Positions 1-7,988 of a DNA stretch of 64,000 bases are shown here, in pieces. The DNA lies in the NCBI GenBank assembly GCA_024637195.1, contig JAGXFN010000012.1:1-64000 (forward strand), written 5' to 3'. The notes beneath the pieces are model-generated. The model did not search any database. It saw only the letters and a list, made by a program, of their open reading frames with translations, and was not told where the DNA came from. The stretch comes from Arcobacter sp. Its GTDB lineage: Bacteria; Campylobacterota; Campylobacteria; Campylobacterales; Sulfurimonadaceae. Both the position numbers and the translations under genes were made by a program. Each line of letters starts with the position of its first letter. The stretch's first letter is position 1.

Positions 1-50
1 ACTTGCTTTACTGCCTCGATCTTAAACTCATCTGTATATCTTGGTGGCAT
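1..50 (-). CDS. IS3-family transposase OrfA, N-terminal fragment
   Basis: Sixteen codons are visible before the window edge, reading MPPRYTDEFKIEAVKQ. This is the typical start of the helix-turn-helix OrfA protein of IS3-family elements, which together with OrfB forms the transposase. A GAGGT ribosome binding site lies just upstream of the ATG. The rest of the element lies outside the window, so whether it is intact cannot be judged. Confidence 0.75.
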   Translation of the reverse strand, partial: MPPRYTDEFKIEAVKQ

Positions 51-140
51 CTTGACCTCTTGTTAATTCTCTTAAATGACTTCCATCATTTTATCTAATT
101 AACCGATTGAAATTGTGTCTAGTTTTTTGGGGTCATTCCA
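51..140 (-). mobile_element. Terminal segment of the IS3-type element
   Basis: This is the non-coding leader of the transposase and the likely outer end of the element. Bases 116-140, read on the minus strand, start TGGAATGACCCC and run on through AAAAAACTAGACA, which looks like an IS3-type terminal inverted repeat. The element boundary is placed at 140 by that resemblance. The opposite end and the target duplication are not in the window, so the boundary is an inference. Confidence 0.5.
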
Positions 141-529
141 TGTGGCCAAAAATTAACTACACTGCACGAGCAGCTAAAACATTAGACTTATCAATAGATG
201 AGACTAAAGAACTATCTAACAGAATGTATGGACATTTTCAAAAAAATGGAATCAAAAAAGAGCAGATTGTGAAATCATTTTTTATTCTTGCTTCTATATA
301 TCAGCGTAAAGAACAAATCAGACTAGAGACAACCGCACCACTTTTAGGTTTTAAAAATATAGGGATCCAAATTTATAAGGGCACTATTGTAAAACTTCAT
401 GACGCAAAATTGAGTTCACACGAAATATATAAGCATCTGAAACAAAAAAAAGATGCACCTTCTCTATCTACAATCAAAAGATACATCAAATCATTAAAAG
501 AATGGAGGTTAGAAAATGGCACAGCTTAA
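140..529 (+). CDS. Unknown small protein abutting an IS end, probably 5'-truncated
   Basis: A 129-residue basic protein that I do not recognise. Its C-terminal part (about residues 95-125) is helical and Lys-rich, with a SLSTIKRYIK segment resembling a helix-turn-helix recognition helix, so DNA binding is possible. The ATG at 140 uses the presumed last base of the IS element, and no ribosome binding site precedes it. The open frame runs back to 107 inside the IS. The element has therefore probably removed the original start. The 3' end overlaps the recombinase gene by 14 bases, which suggests a shared operon and a role connected with the mobile element. Confidence 0.5.
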   Translation: MWPKINYTARAAKTLDLSIDETKELSNRMYGHFQKNGIKKEQIVKSFFILASIYQRKEQIRLETTAPLLGFKNIGIQIYKGTIVKLHDAKLSSHEIYKHLKQKKDAPSLSTIKRYIKSLKEWRLENGTA

Positions 530-1391
530 AGGAAAGACTTGGGATAAGCAGATACGAGATGTGAATTTTCGTCTTGCTGCATTTAAAGAACCGAGAAATG
601 GAGCTAATTCAAATAAGACGCACTCCGATAGTACCAAAATCAAAAGAGATGGATATTTATCTGATCTAAAAAAATATGCCGAAGAACATGAACTGGAAGG
701 AAAACTAAACCAACTGATGAATGAAGAGAACATGACCGACATGTTAAACGATAGGTTGGATGGTTTATCGTTTTCAACCCAAGAAGACTATATCAGAGGA
801 TGGAGCGGAATGGTACAAGGACTTCAAAGTGCTAATGTAGACATAAACCTTGATATGCCCTACTTCAATGCTCTTGTAACTAATTATAAAGAAGATGCCA
901 TTGCTCATGGCGAAGTAATTGGAGAACCTAAGGCCGTTACAACACCATTTCATCCAACATATGTGATTGGACAGCTAGGTGAACCACTAAGTGTTGTGGC
1001 TCAACTACAATATACGACCGGAATCAGAGTAAGTGAAGCATACGCTGTTATTCAAAACTTAGAAAAGCATTTGGATGGCTTAAAATTACTAAATATCATC
1101 GGAAAAAATGGGCAAAAATATCAAGCTAAAATTATCTCATTGGAGCTAAAACTTATGCTTTTACGATTGCAAGAACAGCAAGTAAAACTACCTGTTCAAA
1201 GTACTTATTACAGACAGTTACAGATATTTGGGATGAGTTCGCATGACATCCGGGCATTCTACTCAAAAGAACTATATGAACAGAAGGTTGAAGAAGGAAG
1301 TTCACATGTTGCGGCATGTCTATTTGTGAGTAAAGCCATCAACCACCATCGTATTCAAATAACAGTCTATTATCTTGCTAAGTTTACTTGA
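516..1391 (+). CDS. Tyrosine recombinase / integrase
   Basis: A 291-residue site-specific recombinase of the phage-integrase family, which cuts and rejoins DNA through a covalent tyrosine link. The start has a GGAGG site seven bases upstream. The catalytic set is readable: Arg171 in TGIRVSEA, a likely Lys197, His243 and Arg246 in SSHDIRAF, His277/278, and a nucleophile at Tyr285 or Tyr286. The protein ends only a few residues after the tyrosine, so the usual C-terminal helix is short. The N-terminal 150 residues match the position of the arm/core-binding domains but have low recognisable similarity. It probably moved the surrounding island. The repeats downstream could be its sites. Confidence 0.8.
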   Translation: MAQLKGKTWDKQIRDVNFRLAAFKEPRNGANSNKTHSDSTKIKRDGYLSDLKKYAEEHELEGKLNQLMNEENMTDMLNDRLDGLSFSTQEDYIRGWSGMVQGLQSANVDINLDMPYFNALVTNYKEDAIAHGEVIGEPKAVTTPFHPTYVIGQLGEPLSVVAQLQYTTGIRVSEAYAVIQNLEKHLDGLKLLNIIGKNGQKYQAKIISLELKLMLLRLQEQQVKLPVQSTYYRQLQIFGMSSHDIRAFYSKELYEQKVEEGSSHVAACLFVSKAINHHRIQITVYYLAKFT

Positions 1392-1431
1392 CTTACAGTT
1401 ACTGGAAATGATAGAATTACCGCATAAATTT

Positions 1432-1613
1432 GGTACACAAAACGGTACACAAAGAGTTCTGATACTCAATTAAGGCCCTTGTATAGGGGGCTATAAAAAG
1501 TCAGTGACCTTCTCCTTGGGGTCACCACTTTTCTTCTACAACCCCCTATTTTACGAGCTTCAAAAATACATCACCCACACAAAAAGCAATTGGCACACAA
1601 ATCTGTCACACAC
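1432..1613. repeat. Cluster of ACACA-containing direct repeats beside the integrase
   Basis: GGTACACAA occurs at 1432-1440 and again at 1444-1452, twelve bases apart. Variants GGCACACAA (1592-1600) and GTCACACAC (1605-1613) follow. Tyrosine recombinases commonly use short direct repeats as arm sites near attachment cores, so these are candidate integrase or excisionase binding sites. That role is inferred from position only. The gene-free stretch 1392-1753 holds these repeats, the hairpin at 1484-1548 and the promoter at 1715. Confidence 0.4.
1484..1548. repeat. Nested inverted repeat downstream of the integrase
   Basis: The outer arms are TAGGGGG (1484-1490) and CCCCCTA (1542-1548). The inner arms are AAAAGT-ca-GTGACC (1496-1509) and GGTCAC-c-ACTTTT (1520-1532) around a ten-base loop. 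It could act as a terminator for the integrase. The segment TCTCCTTGGGGTCACCA inside it also resembles a tRNA 3' end with CCA, a common attachment core for integrases. Neither reading can be settled from this window. Confidence 0.45.
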
Positions 1614-1714
1614 GCCCGACTTTCAACACCCTACTTTTCTTCTGCCGGTCCATTTTTCTACTTGAACAGCAGCGCAAAATCTACAAAGCAAATTTTCATA
1701 TATTAATATTTGAC

Positions 1715-1723
1715 TGATATAAT
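1715..1723 (+). promoter_or_regulatory. Extended -10 promoter for the metal-related gene set
   Basis: TGATATAAT is a perfect TATAAT with an upstream TGN extension, 33 bases before the start of the His-rich gene. No convincing -35 box is present, which is usual for housekeeping promoters in Campylobacterota. Confidence 0.5.
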
Positions 1724-1756
1724 TCACAGCAGCTATTTGACGAAGAAGGAAGAGTG

Positions 1757-2059
1757 ATGAAGCGACATATGATTATCAATTTCATTATTCTTTCTATCTT
1801 CGGTATCAGCCTATTCGCGGCGACAGATGTTTTTTTTAAACACGATTTTCATAATAGTTCGTGTTCTGTTCATAAACATCAGCACGTCCACAATACATTA
1901 GAACATACACATAACCATAAAGTCAATCATGTTGATTTTTATATAGCAGAGAGTATTCAAATGGAACCATCCTCTTATATCCAAGAAAACAACTTTGACT
2001 TTATTGAGCTATACCACTCTTTTATATCTAAAGAATTATTTCGTCCTCCCATCGTCTAG
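1757..2059 (+). CDS. His-rich exported small protein
   Basis: A 100-residue protein with a hydrophobic N-terminal segment (about residues 5-22) that should act as a signal peptide or anchor. A histidine cluster follows (HKHQHVHNTLEHTHNHK, about residues 38-54), fit for binding Ni, Co, Zn or Cu in the periplasm. The ATG at 1757 is preferred over the GTG one codon earlier because AAGGA then sits six bases upstream. It stands first in a run with a HupE-like protein, DUF6488 and DUF3147 genes, so a role in metal homeostasis is likely. I do not know a named family for it. Confidence 0.6.
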   Translation: MKRHMIINFIILSIFGISLFAATDVFFKHDFHNSSCSVHKHQHVHNTLEHTHNHKVNHVDFYIAESIQMEPSSYIQENNFDFIELYHSFISKELFRPPIV

Positions 2060-2113
2060 CTTTTTCTCAACTATTATCACTTTAAATACTTACAATTTTC
2101 CAGAAGGAAGTCT

Positions 2114-2887
2114 ATGAAAATACTTTTAATTTTAGGGGCATTACTTCTGCTCAATACCATAGCTTTTGCACACGGTATTTCAGCTGCAGACAAACATGCA
2201 ATGCTTGATGGGGGAAACCTCAAATATATATGGCTTGGTGTCACCCATATGCTTACAGGATATGATCACCTGCTCTTTTTGTTTGGTGTGGTCTTTTTCT
2301 TAAACACGCTCAAAGATATTGTTAAATTCGTCTCCATCTTTACATTGGGACACAGTATCACCTTGATTCTGGCAACTTTCATGGGCGTTAACGCCAACTA
2401 CTATTTGATCGATGCCGTAATAGCAATCAGCGTTATTTATAAAGCATTTGACAACAATAAAGGGTTCCAAAACTACCTGCATGTCAAATCTCCAAACTTG
2501 CTATGGGTTGTATTACTCTTTGGACTTATCCACGGTTTCGGACTATCTACACGTCTGCAACAGCTTCCTCTTGGTGAAAACAATCTCGATATACTATTGA
2601 GAATTATTTCATTTAATATCGGTGTTGAGATCGGACAAATTATCGCCCTTATTCCAATGCTTTTTATTTTAATGCTTTGGCGCAAAAAAGAGTCATTTAT
2701 GCAGCAAAGCAAGGTTGCCAACCATGTTCTTATGTTTGCAGGTTTCATGTTGTTGCTTATGCAGTTGCATGGCTATTTGCATACTACAAACGAAGAAGGG
2801 TTCGGCTTTAACAAAGACGCTCACACGCATATTCATCTTGATATGAATGCGCAAAAGTCAAAACAAAATACACACGGTTCATTATAA
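2114..2887 (+). CDS. HupE/UreJ-family membrane protein
   Basis: A 257-residue polytopic membrane protein with a cleavable-looking signal ending near AFAHG and about six further hydrophobic segments. The motifs GVTHMLTGYDHLLFL and LIHGFGLS carry the conserved His and Asp residues of the HupE/UreJ group, which includes nickel or cobalt permeases. The C-terminal tail (about 235-250) is His-rich (HTHIHLD). An AGAAGGA site precedes the ATG. It lies between a His-rich secreted protein and a DUF6488 gene, which supports transition-metal transport. The ion itself cannot be told from sequence. Confidence 0.8.
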   Translation: MKILLILGALLLLNTIAFAHGISAADKHAMLDGGNLKYIWLGVTHMLTGYDHLLFLFGVVFFLNTLKDIVKFVSIFTLGHSITLILATFMGVNANYYLIDAVIAISVIYKAFDNNKGFQNYLHVKSPNLLWVVLLFGLIHGFGLSTRLQQLPLGENNLDILLRIISFNIGVEIGQIIALIPMLFILMLWRKKESFMQQSKVANHVLMFAGFMLLLMQLHGYLHTTNEEGFGFNKDAHTHIHLDMNAQKSKQNTHGSL

Positions 2888-2900
2888 CAAGGAGAACAAC

Positions 2901-3263
2901 ATGAAAAAAACTATTACAAAGGTTGCCATTACAGCCATTTTAACACTCGGAGCAAATCCATTGTATGCAGGTGCAGGGCATGACCACGACCACGGTCACA
3001 GTCATTCGAAGGTGAAAATCAATGAGGCAAAAGCAAAAGAGATCGCTATTAAAGAGGTTAAAAAGTATACCGCTGATGGAAAGCTTGATAAGAGCTGGGA
3101 GAATGTCTCAATTGACACTATCAAACAGCAAACTTACCAATCAGTGCCTGAATGGGTAGTTACTTTTAAAAACCAAAAAGAGTTAAACCCAAAACGGCAA
3201 AATCTCTATATTTTTGTAAATCAGTATGGTGAAATGACAGGTGCCAACTTTACAGGTCAGTAA
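2901..3263 (+). CDS. DUF6488-family periplasmic protein
   Basis: A 120-residue protein with a signal peptide ending near LYAGAG, then a His/Asp-rich stretch (HDHDHGHSHS, residues 24-33) that should bind metal. A PepSY-like C-terminal fold follows, with PEWVVTF and a closing GANFTG. This arrangement fits the DUF6488 family often found beside heavy-metal efflux or HupE genes. The start at 2901 has AAGGAG seven bases upstream. The frame is open back to 2847 inside hupE, but that has no ribosome site. It is probably cotranscribed with hupE, 13 bases away. Confidence 0.7.
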   Translation: MKKTITKVAITAILTLGANPLYAGAGHDHDHGHSHSKVKINEAKAKEIAIKEVKKYTADGKLDKSWENVSIDTIKQQTYQSVPEWVVTFKNQKELNPKRQNLYIFVNQYGEMTGANFTGQ

Positions 3264-3309
3264 TCAATGTGTCAGCCCGATAAGAGGCTAGCACCATTAA
3301 GGATAAACA

Positions 3310-3660
3310 GTGTATTACTACATTACAAAAATTATTATTACAACCCTTTTAATCGTACTTATATCTGAAATAACAAAGAGAAGCACTTTGGTCGGTGCCT
3401 TATTGGCAGCTGTTCCATTGGTGTCAATATTGGCCATGACGTGGATGTATGTAGATACAAACAACAGTAATGCTGCGGTGGAATTTTCAAACAAAATCAT
3501 TTGGCTCATTCTTCCGTCAATGACATTGTTTATAATGTTCCCGATCTTAATCAAAAAAGGAATAAGCTTTTATCCCAGTATGGCTATCTCAGTTATGTTG
3601 ACAATAACTGCTTATTACCTGATGATATTAATTCTTGGAAAATTCGGGATAAAAATGTAA
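3310..3660 (+). CDS. DUF3147-family small membrane protein
   Basis: A 116-residue protein with four predicted membrane segments and almost no soluble part. The N-terminal half, with LISEITKRSTLVGALLAAVPL, fits the DUF3147 family of inner-membrane proteins of unknown function. It starts at GTG with AAGGA upstream and lies 46 bases after the DUF6488 gene, probably in the same transcript. In related bacteria such genes sit near metal-efflux systems, which is the only clue to its role. Confidence 0.65.
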   Translation: MYYYITKIIITTLLIVLISEITKRSTLVGALLAAVPLVSILAMTWMYVDTNNSNAAVEFSNKIIWLILPSMTLFIMFPILIKKGISFYPSMAISVMLTITAYYLMILILGKFGIKM

Positions 3661-3813
3661 ATCAAAAAAAATTAGGGAGGAGACAAGTATAAAGTTTTAG
3701 ACAAAACCGGCACAAATCCCCTCCTGCCCTTTTTTGCTTCTTTTTATCTTGCATATTAATTTATGTTACCACATGATTTTATAGGTAAATAGTCAGCTAT
3801 CAGGAGCAGCACC

Positions 3814-4437
3814 ATGCAACTGCCTTTCACGACTGAACAGTTTTTTGAGATTCTCAGGCTCTACAACAGTACGCTCTGGCCGGCCCAGGTCTTTCTTGGC
3901 CTGCTTGCAGTGCTGGCGATAATTTTTTCATCGCGCTTCGGCGCCCATGGTTCAGTATGGCAGTATCAGCTATCTTGGCCCTGCTCTGGGTTTGGCTCGG
4001 TGTCGCCTACCACTTAATGTTCTTTACCCGCATCAATCCACTGGCATATGGCTTCGCCATACTGTCGATCATCGGAGGTCTTCTGTTCGCGTGGCACAGT
4101 GTGATTCAGCGCCGAGTCGAGTTTGCCTTTTCCAAGAGCATCCGTACGCGCTTGGGGATAGTCCTGCTTGTCTTCGCGCTTGTGGTGTATCCCGTGTGGT
4201 CCACGCTAGGCGGGCAATGGCTATCCCGAACTTCCCACCTTCGGTCTGCCGTGCCCGACCACGATCTTCACGATAGGTCTGCTTGCGGCCGCGTCGGGGA
4301 GCAGTTTGCGCGCACTCCTCGCTATTCCTCTGCTTTGGTCTTTGGTAGGGAGTCAGGCCGCTTTCCTTCTGGATGTCAAACCTGATCTCGGTCCGCGCTC
4401 GTGTCTAGGACACCTCGCTAGGCTCGTCACGCCATAA
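3814..4437 (+). pseudogene. DUF6064-family membrane protein, frameshifted twice
   Basis: The reading starts at 3814 with MQLPFTTEQFFEILRLYN and continues in another frame from about 3957 (AILALLWVWLGVAYHLMFF). From about 4210 it moves to the third frame (GYPELPTFGLPCPTTIFT) and ends at the stop at 4435-4437. Joined, these pieces give one multi-span membrane protein of the DUF6064 type. Two shifts in different places make loss of function likely unless they are sequencing errors. The DNA is visibly richer in G and C than the flanks, pointing to acquisition from another group. Confidence 0.65.
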
Positions 4438-4624
4438 ATGGCAACTCATAGGGACAGAACATCGCGTACTGAGTAAAAACACCCTTCTAGAAGCAGGTCC
4501 GCCTCTGCCCTGCTCCAAAGCATTTAAACCGATTCCCAAGCTGGTCAGTTGTCTTTTTATTATTAGTGTTTTATTAGCAAAAGAAGGCTATTATTTATGA
4601 TCTAAAGAATGTGAGGAGTATCGC

Positions 4625-5374
4625 ATGCAAGTTAACAACTATTCAAGCAACACGCTAAACAACATCAACGCCCATCAAAAAGAGTCTACCGCATCTATCA
4701 CCGAAATGGGGAGCGGCAAGACGGAACAATTGTCTGATGCCGCCTTGGCGCTTATCGCCAATGCTGTAGGAAGTGATATAAGCGGCTTGACGCAGGGGCT
4801 GGCAAATGCCAATGACGCGGTATCTATGATGCAGATCGCTGACGGTGTTTTAAGCGGACTTTCTCAGAGTGCCGATGATTTGAACGTACTCGCTATAAAG
4901 GGGAACAGTGCCGCGCTCAACAGTGACCAAAAAGCGATGCTGCACGACCAGTCCGCCGCTATAGCCCGCAGTATGCAAAACAGCATCAACAACGCCTCGT
5001 TTAACGGGAAGTCTCTTTTTGGCAAAGAGATGAGTTTTTCGCTTGGCAACAGCTCTGTATCGACCAATCTGCCTGCTATAGACTTGTCCGCCAATGACCT
5101 AAGCACCCAAGAAGGCATAACCGAGTTTATGAAAACTCTCCATGCAGCCCAAATATCCGTTGGATCGACTATGTCCGAACTTGAGAGTTCGACGAACGCC
5201 ATCTTTGCCCAGATCAAAACTCTCTCGGCTTCAAAATCTCAAATGAGTGACATCGATATGGCAAAAGAAGTCATGAACTACAGCCAAGAAGGCATTATGC
5301 TAAATGCCTCTCTCATCGCACAATCGCATCAAAACACCATCAGCGCCGACAGAGTAAGCCAGCTCCTGTCATGA
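4625..5374 (+). CDS. Short flagellin-like protein
   Basis: A 249-residue protein with flagellin-type ends. The N-terminal D1-like helix has NANDAVSMMQIADGVLS (about residues 61-77), a central NGKSLF follows, and the C-terminal helix has MAKEVMNYSQEGIMLNASL. The surface-exposed D2/D3 domain is missing, so it would form only the filament core or act as a modified subunit. GAGGAG lies just upstream of the ATG. No other flagellar gene is near, and no clear sigma-28 or sigma-54 promoter was found, so it is a stand-alone paralogue. Confidence 0.7.
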   Translation: MQVNNYSSNTLNNINAHQKESTASITEMGSGKTEQLSDAALALIANAVGSDISGLTQGLANANDAVSMMQIADGVLSGLSQSADDLNVLAIKGNSAALNSDQKAMLHDQSAAIARSMQNSINNASFNGKSLFGKEMSFSLGNSSVSTNLPAIDLSANDLSTQEGITEFMKTLHAAQISVGSTMSELESSTNAIFAQIKTLSASKSQMSDIDMAKEVMNYSQEGIMLNASLIAQSHQNTISADRVSQLLS

Positions 5375-5489
5375 GGCTGAGTCTTTTTTAAGAACATAAT
5401 TTTTTTACACGATTTGATTGCATTTAGGCATAAAGACATGTGTTATGTGCGTGAAATAAAAGTTTTTTATAAAGCATCAGGAGCGAACG

Positions 5490-6158
5490 TTGAATATTTT
5501 AGTAGTTGAAGATGATGTGTTGACTTCAAAGCAACTTGTAAAACTTTTAAAAAGTGAGAAATATTGTTGTGACTTGGCCAATGGATATTTTGAGGCTAAA
5601 GAGCATCTTGATAAAAACAGTTATTCTTTAGTACTGCTTGACTGGAACCTGGGGGATGGGGACGGCCTGGTTCTTTTAAAAGAGATAAGAGAGCTAGATA
5701 TAGAGTGTGCTGTACTTATGCTCTCTGCAAATTCGGAAATTTATGACAGAGTTAAAGTCCTTGATTCTGGAGCTGACGACTATTTATGCAAACCCTACTC
5801 AAATATAGAACTTTTAGCGCGGATGAGGGTTCTTCTACGAAAAGACTCAAAAGAGAAATCTTCTTTTATATCTATTGGCGATGTGGTATTAAATATTGCT
5901 ACGCATGAAGTGTTTGTGGATAATGTGGCGATTGGTCTAACCTCAGCAGAGTTTGATCTGCTGGAACTTTTTATGAAAAATCAAAATATTGTCATTACAA
6001 GATATCAACTCAGCGAGCATATCAATAAAGACAACTATTCTGTCAAACACAGCAATATTATAGATGTGCACATAAAAAATTTAAGAAAAAAACTGCAGAA
6101 GAAAGATTTCATTCAAAATGTAAGAGGTGTTGGCTATAAAATCAACAAATCTTCATAA
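5490..6158 (+). CDS. OmpR-type response regulator
   Basis: A 222-residue two-domain regulator. The receiver (residues 1-115) has the acidic pair Glu7/Asp8/Asp9, phospho-acceptor Asp51 in LLDWNLGD, Ser79 and Lys101 in CKPY. The winged-helix output (about 128-220) ends with VRGVGYKIN. It starts at TTG, with AGGAG seven bases upstream. No histidine kinase adjoins it, so its partner lies elsewhere. Its last codons run into five 11-bp repeats that precede the multihaem cytochrome gene, suggesting that it controls that gene directly. Confidence 0.85.
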   Translation: MNILVVEDDVLTSKQLVKLLKSEKYCCDLANGYFEAKEHLDKNSYSLVLLDWNLGDGDGLVLLKEIRELDIECAVLMLSANSEIYDRVKVLDSGADDYLCKPYSNIELLARMRVLLRKDSKEKSSFISIGDVVLNIATHEVFVDNVAIGLTSAEFDLLELFMKNQNIVITRYQLSEHINKDNYSVKHSNIIDVHIKNLRKKLQKKDFIQNVRGVGYKINKSS

Positions 6159-6204
6159 AATCTTCATAAAGTGCTTATAAAATCCTCATTAAGTGTTCAT
6201 TAAG
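6150..6204 (+). promoter_or_regulatory. Five tandem 11-bp repeats, probable response-regulator operator
   Basis: The units are TCTTCATAAAA, TCTTCATAAAG, TGCTTATAAAA, TCCTCATTAAG and TGTTCATTAAG, back to back from 6150. Eleven bases is one helical turn, the spacing of direct-repeat half-sites bound by OmpR/PhoB-type regulators. The array overlaps the stop codon of such a regulator and its last unit falls at the expected -35 position for the TATTAT at 6222. Binding by the neighbouring regulator is an inference. Confidence 0.7.
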
Positions 6205-6221
6205 TGTTAGTTTTTATGTTC

Positions 6222-6227
6222 TATTAT
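6222..6227 (+). promoter_or_regulatory. -10 element for the nine-haem cytochrome gene
   Basis: TATTAT lies 17 bases after the last repeat of the operator and 29 bases before the cytochrome ATG. There is no consensus -35 box, so activation by a regulator bound at the repeats would make sense. Confidence 0.45.
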
Positions 6228-6256
6228 TCGCCACATTAAAGCACAAAGGGAATTTT

Positions 6257-7912
6257 ATGAAATCTTTTATCTTATCTATTTCTGTAGCAACACTGTTGCT
6301 GAGTGGATGCGGAGGGGGAGGCAGTGATGAAACAGCTTCTGTTGTACCAAGCGCAGGAACGCACACGCTCTTAGCATGGAACGATCTGGGAATGCACTGT
6401 TTTGACGGAAGTGATTTTTCAGTTTTTTCTATTTTGCCGCCCTATAACAACTTAAACGCCCAGTTGATAAAGAAAACCGGAACTTCCAATAAACATATAA
6501 CTACCGGCGTGCAGATAACCTATGAATCCTACGCTTACAATGGACATGTAAACACGCGAAGCAGTACAAAAACTAATTTCTGGGAATATTTAACATCTCT
6601 TTTCCCCGGAGCTACAAGTGTTGCCGATGTTGGTCTAACTGGAAACAAAACGCCCTCCTCTACCCCTCAGGCCATGAAATACAATGCAACACACAATTGG
6701 TTTGAGGCGGACGGGATTCCTATCATCAATCGTGATAACAATAATGTAACCAACTATTATCCAATGGTAAGAGTTGTGGCAAAAGATGCAGCGGGAACAA
6801 CCTTGGCAAGTGCGGATGTTGTGCTTCCTGTGAGTGATGAGATGAATTGTGCTGCGTGTCATGCAAGTACCATTACCTCAACCGATGCAAGGCCTATTGC
6901 CGGCTGGGAAAACCATACTGATGCTTTAAAGGATTATAAACTTAATATTTTGAAGCTTCATGATGAGAAGCACCCTATTAACTCAAGTGATTTAACTGCC
7001 CTGAATGCCAAGGGCTACAACTATCAAACAAGTCTATATGATACTGCAAAATCGGGAACACCTATTTTATGTGCATCCTGCCACAGTTCAAACGCTCTTG
7101 GAACAACAAGTGTAGGAAATGCGCAATCGCTTACTGCCTCATTGCACTTGAAACATGCTGATGTTATTGATCCGGCCAATGGCTTAACACTCAACAGCTC
7201 AACAAACCGCGATGCTTGTTACAGTTGCCATCCAGGGGCGGCAACAGAGTGCTTAAGAGGAGCTATGGGTAGCGCAAAAGATACCGGCGGAAACCAAATG
7301 ATGCAATGTCAAAGCTGTCACGGGAGTATGAGCGATGTCGGAGATACAAGCCGCACAGGATGGATGGACGAACCCAACTGTCAAGTTTGTCATCAAAACG
7401 GACAACGATATGATTCAGCCTTGGTCAGTGGCGTTATGAGGGCTGTTACAGACACCAGATTTGCAACAACACCAAACACGCCAATCGCCGGAGTCAGTCT
7501 ATATAGGTTCAGCACCGGTCACGGAGACTTGCAGTGCTCTTCATGCCATGGTTCTACACATGCTATTTTCCCCAGCACGCATGCAGAAGACAATGTACAA
7601 AGCATAAACGTGCAAGGCCATAGCGGCACAATTGCAGAGTGTACTTCATGCCACACCACGATGCCAAACACAGTAACAGGTGGTCCGCATGGAATGCATA
7701 CAGTTGGCCAATCATGGGTAAGCTCTCATCAAGATGTAGCCGAGCACGGACCAACCGCATGTACCACTTGTCACGGAGCTGATTACAGAGGCTCAGTTCT
7801 GTCAAAAACATTTTCCGCTAGAACACTAAGCGTTGACGGCAGGACAAAAACATTCGCTAAGGGTCAAATGGTCACTTGCTACGATTGCCATAACGGTCCA
7901 AACGGAGATTAA
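6257..7912 (+). CDS. Nine-haem cytochrome c lipoprotein
   Basis: A 551-residue protein with a lipoprotein signal (LLLSGCGGG, lipid-bearing Cys18). It has nine CXXCH haem c motifs: CAACH (198-202), CASCH, CYSCH, CQSCH, CQVCH, CSSCH, CTSCH, CTTCH and CYDCH (541-545). The haem-free N-terminal part holds WNDLGMHCFD and FSILPPYN, a segment seen in other multihaem cytochromes of respiring bacteria. It should sit on the periplasmic face of a membrane or on the cell surface and pass electrons. The partner is not encoded next to it. It is probably under control of the regulator upstream. Confidence 0.85.
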   Translation: MKSFILSISVATLLLSGCGGGGSDETASVVPSAGTHTLLAWNDLGMHCFDGSDFSVFSILPPYNNLNAQLIKKTGTSNKHITTGVQITYESYAYNGHVNTRSSTKTNFWEYLTSLFPGATSVADVGLTGNKTPSSTPQAMKYNATHNWFEADGIPIINRDNNNVTNYYPMVRVVAKDAAGTTLASADVVLPVSDEMNCAACHASTITSTDARPIAGWENHTDALKDYKLNILKLHDEKHPINSSDLTALNAKGYNYQTSLYDTAKSGTPILCASCHSSNALGTTSVGNAQSLTASLHLKHADVIDPANGLTLNSSTNRDACYSCHPGAATECLRGAMGSAKDTGGNQMMQCQSCHGSMSDVGDTSRTGWMDEPNCQVCHQNGQRYDSALVSGVMRAVTDTRFATTPNTPIAGVSLYRFSTGHGDLQCSSCHGSTHAIFPSTHAEDNVQSINVQGHSGTIAECTSCHTTMPNTVTGGPHGMHTVGQSWVSSHQDVAEHGPTACTTCHGADYRGSVLSKTFSARTLSVDGRTKTFAKGQMVTCYDCHNGPNGD

Positions 7913-7988
7913 TTAAGAAGAAAATCATATACCTTTAAATAAATTATACCCTCGTGGACGCATCTCCACTTTCAGGATCCACAGAAGT

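Noticed and set aside
1496-1532. A complete tRNA gene at the hairpin with GGTCACCA
   Set aside because: Only a tRNA 3'-end-like segment is present. No D-arm, anticodon arm or TTCGA loop could be found around it.
6150-6204. A CRISPR or microsatellite reading of the tandem repeats
   Set aside because: Units are 11 bp with no spacers and vary in sequence. Their position fits a regulator operator better.
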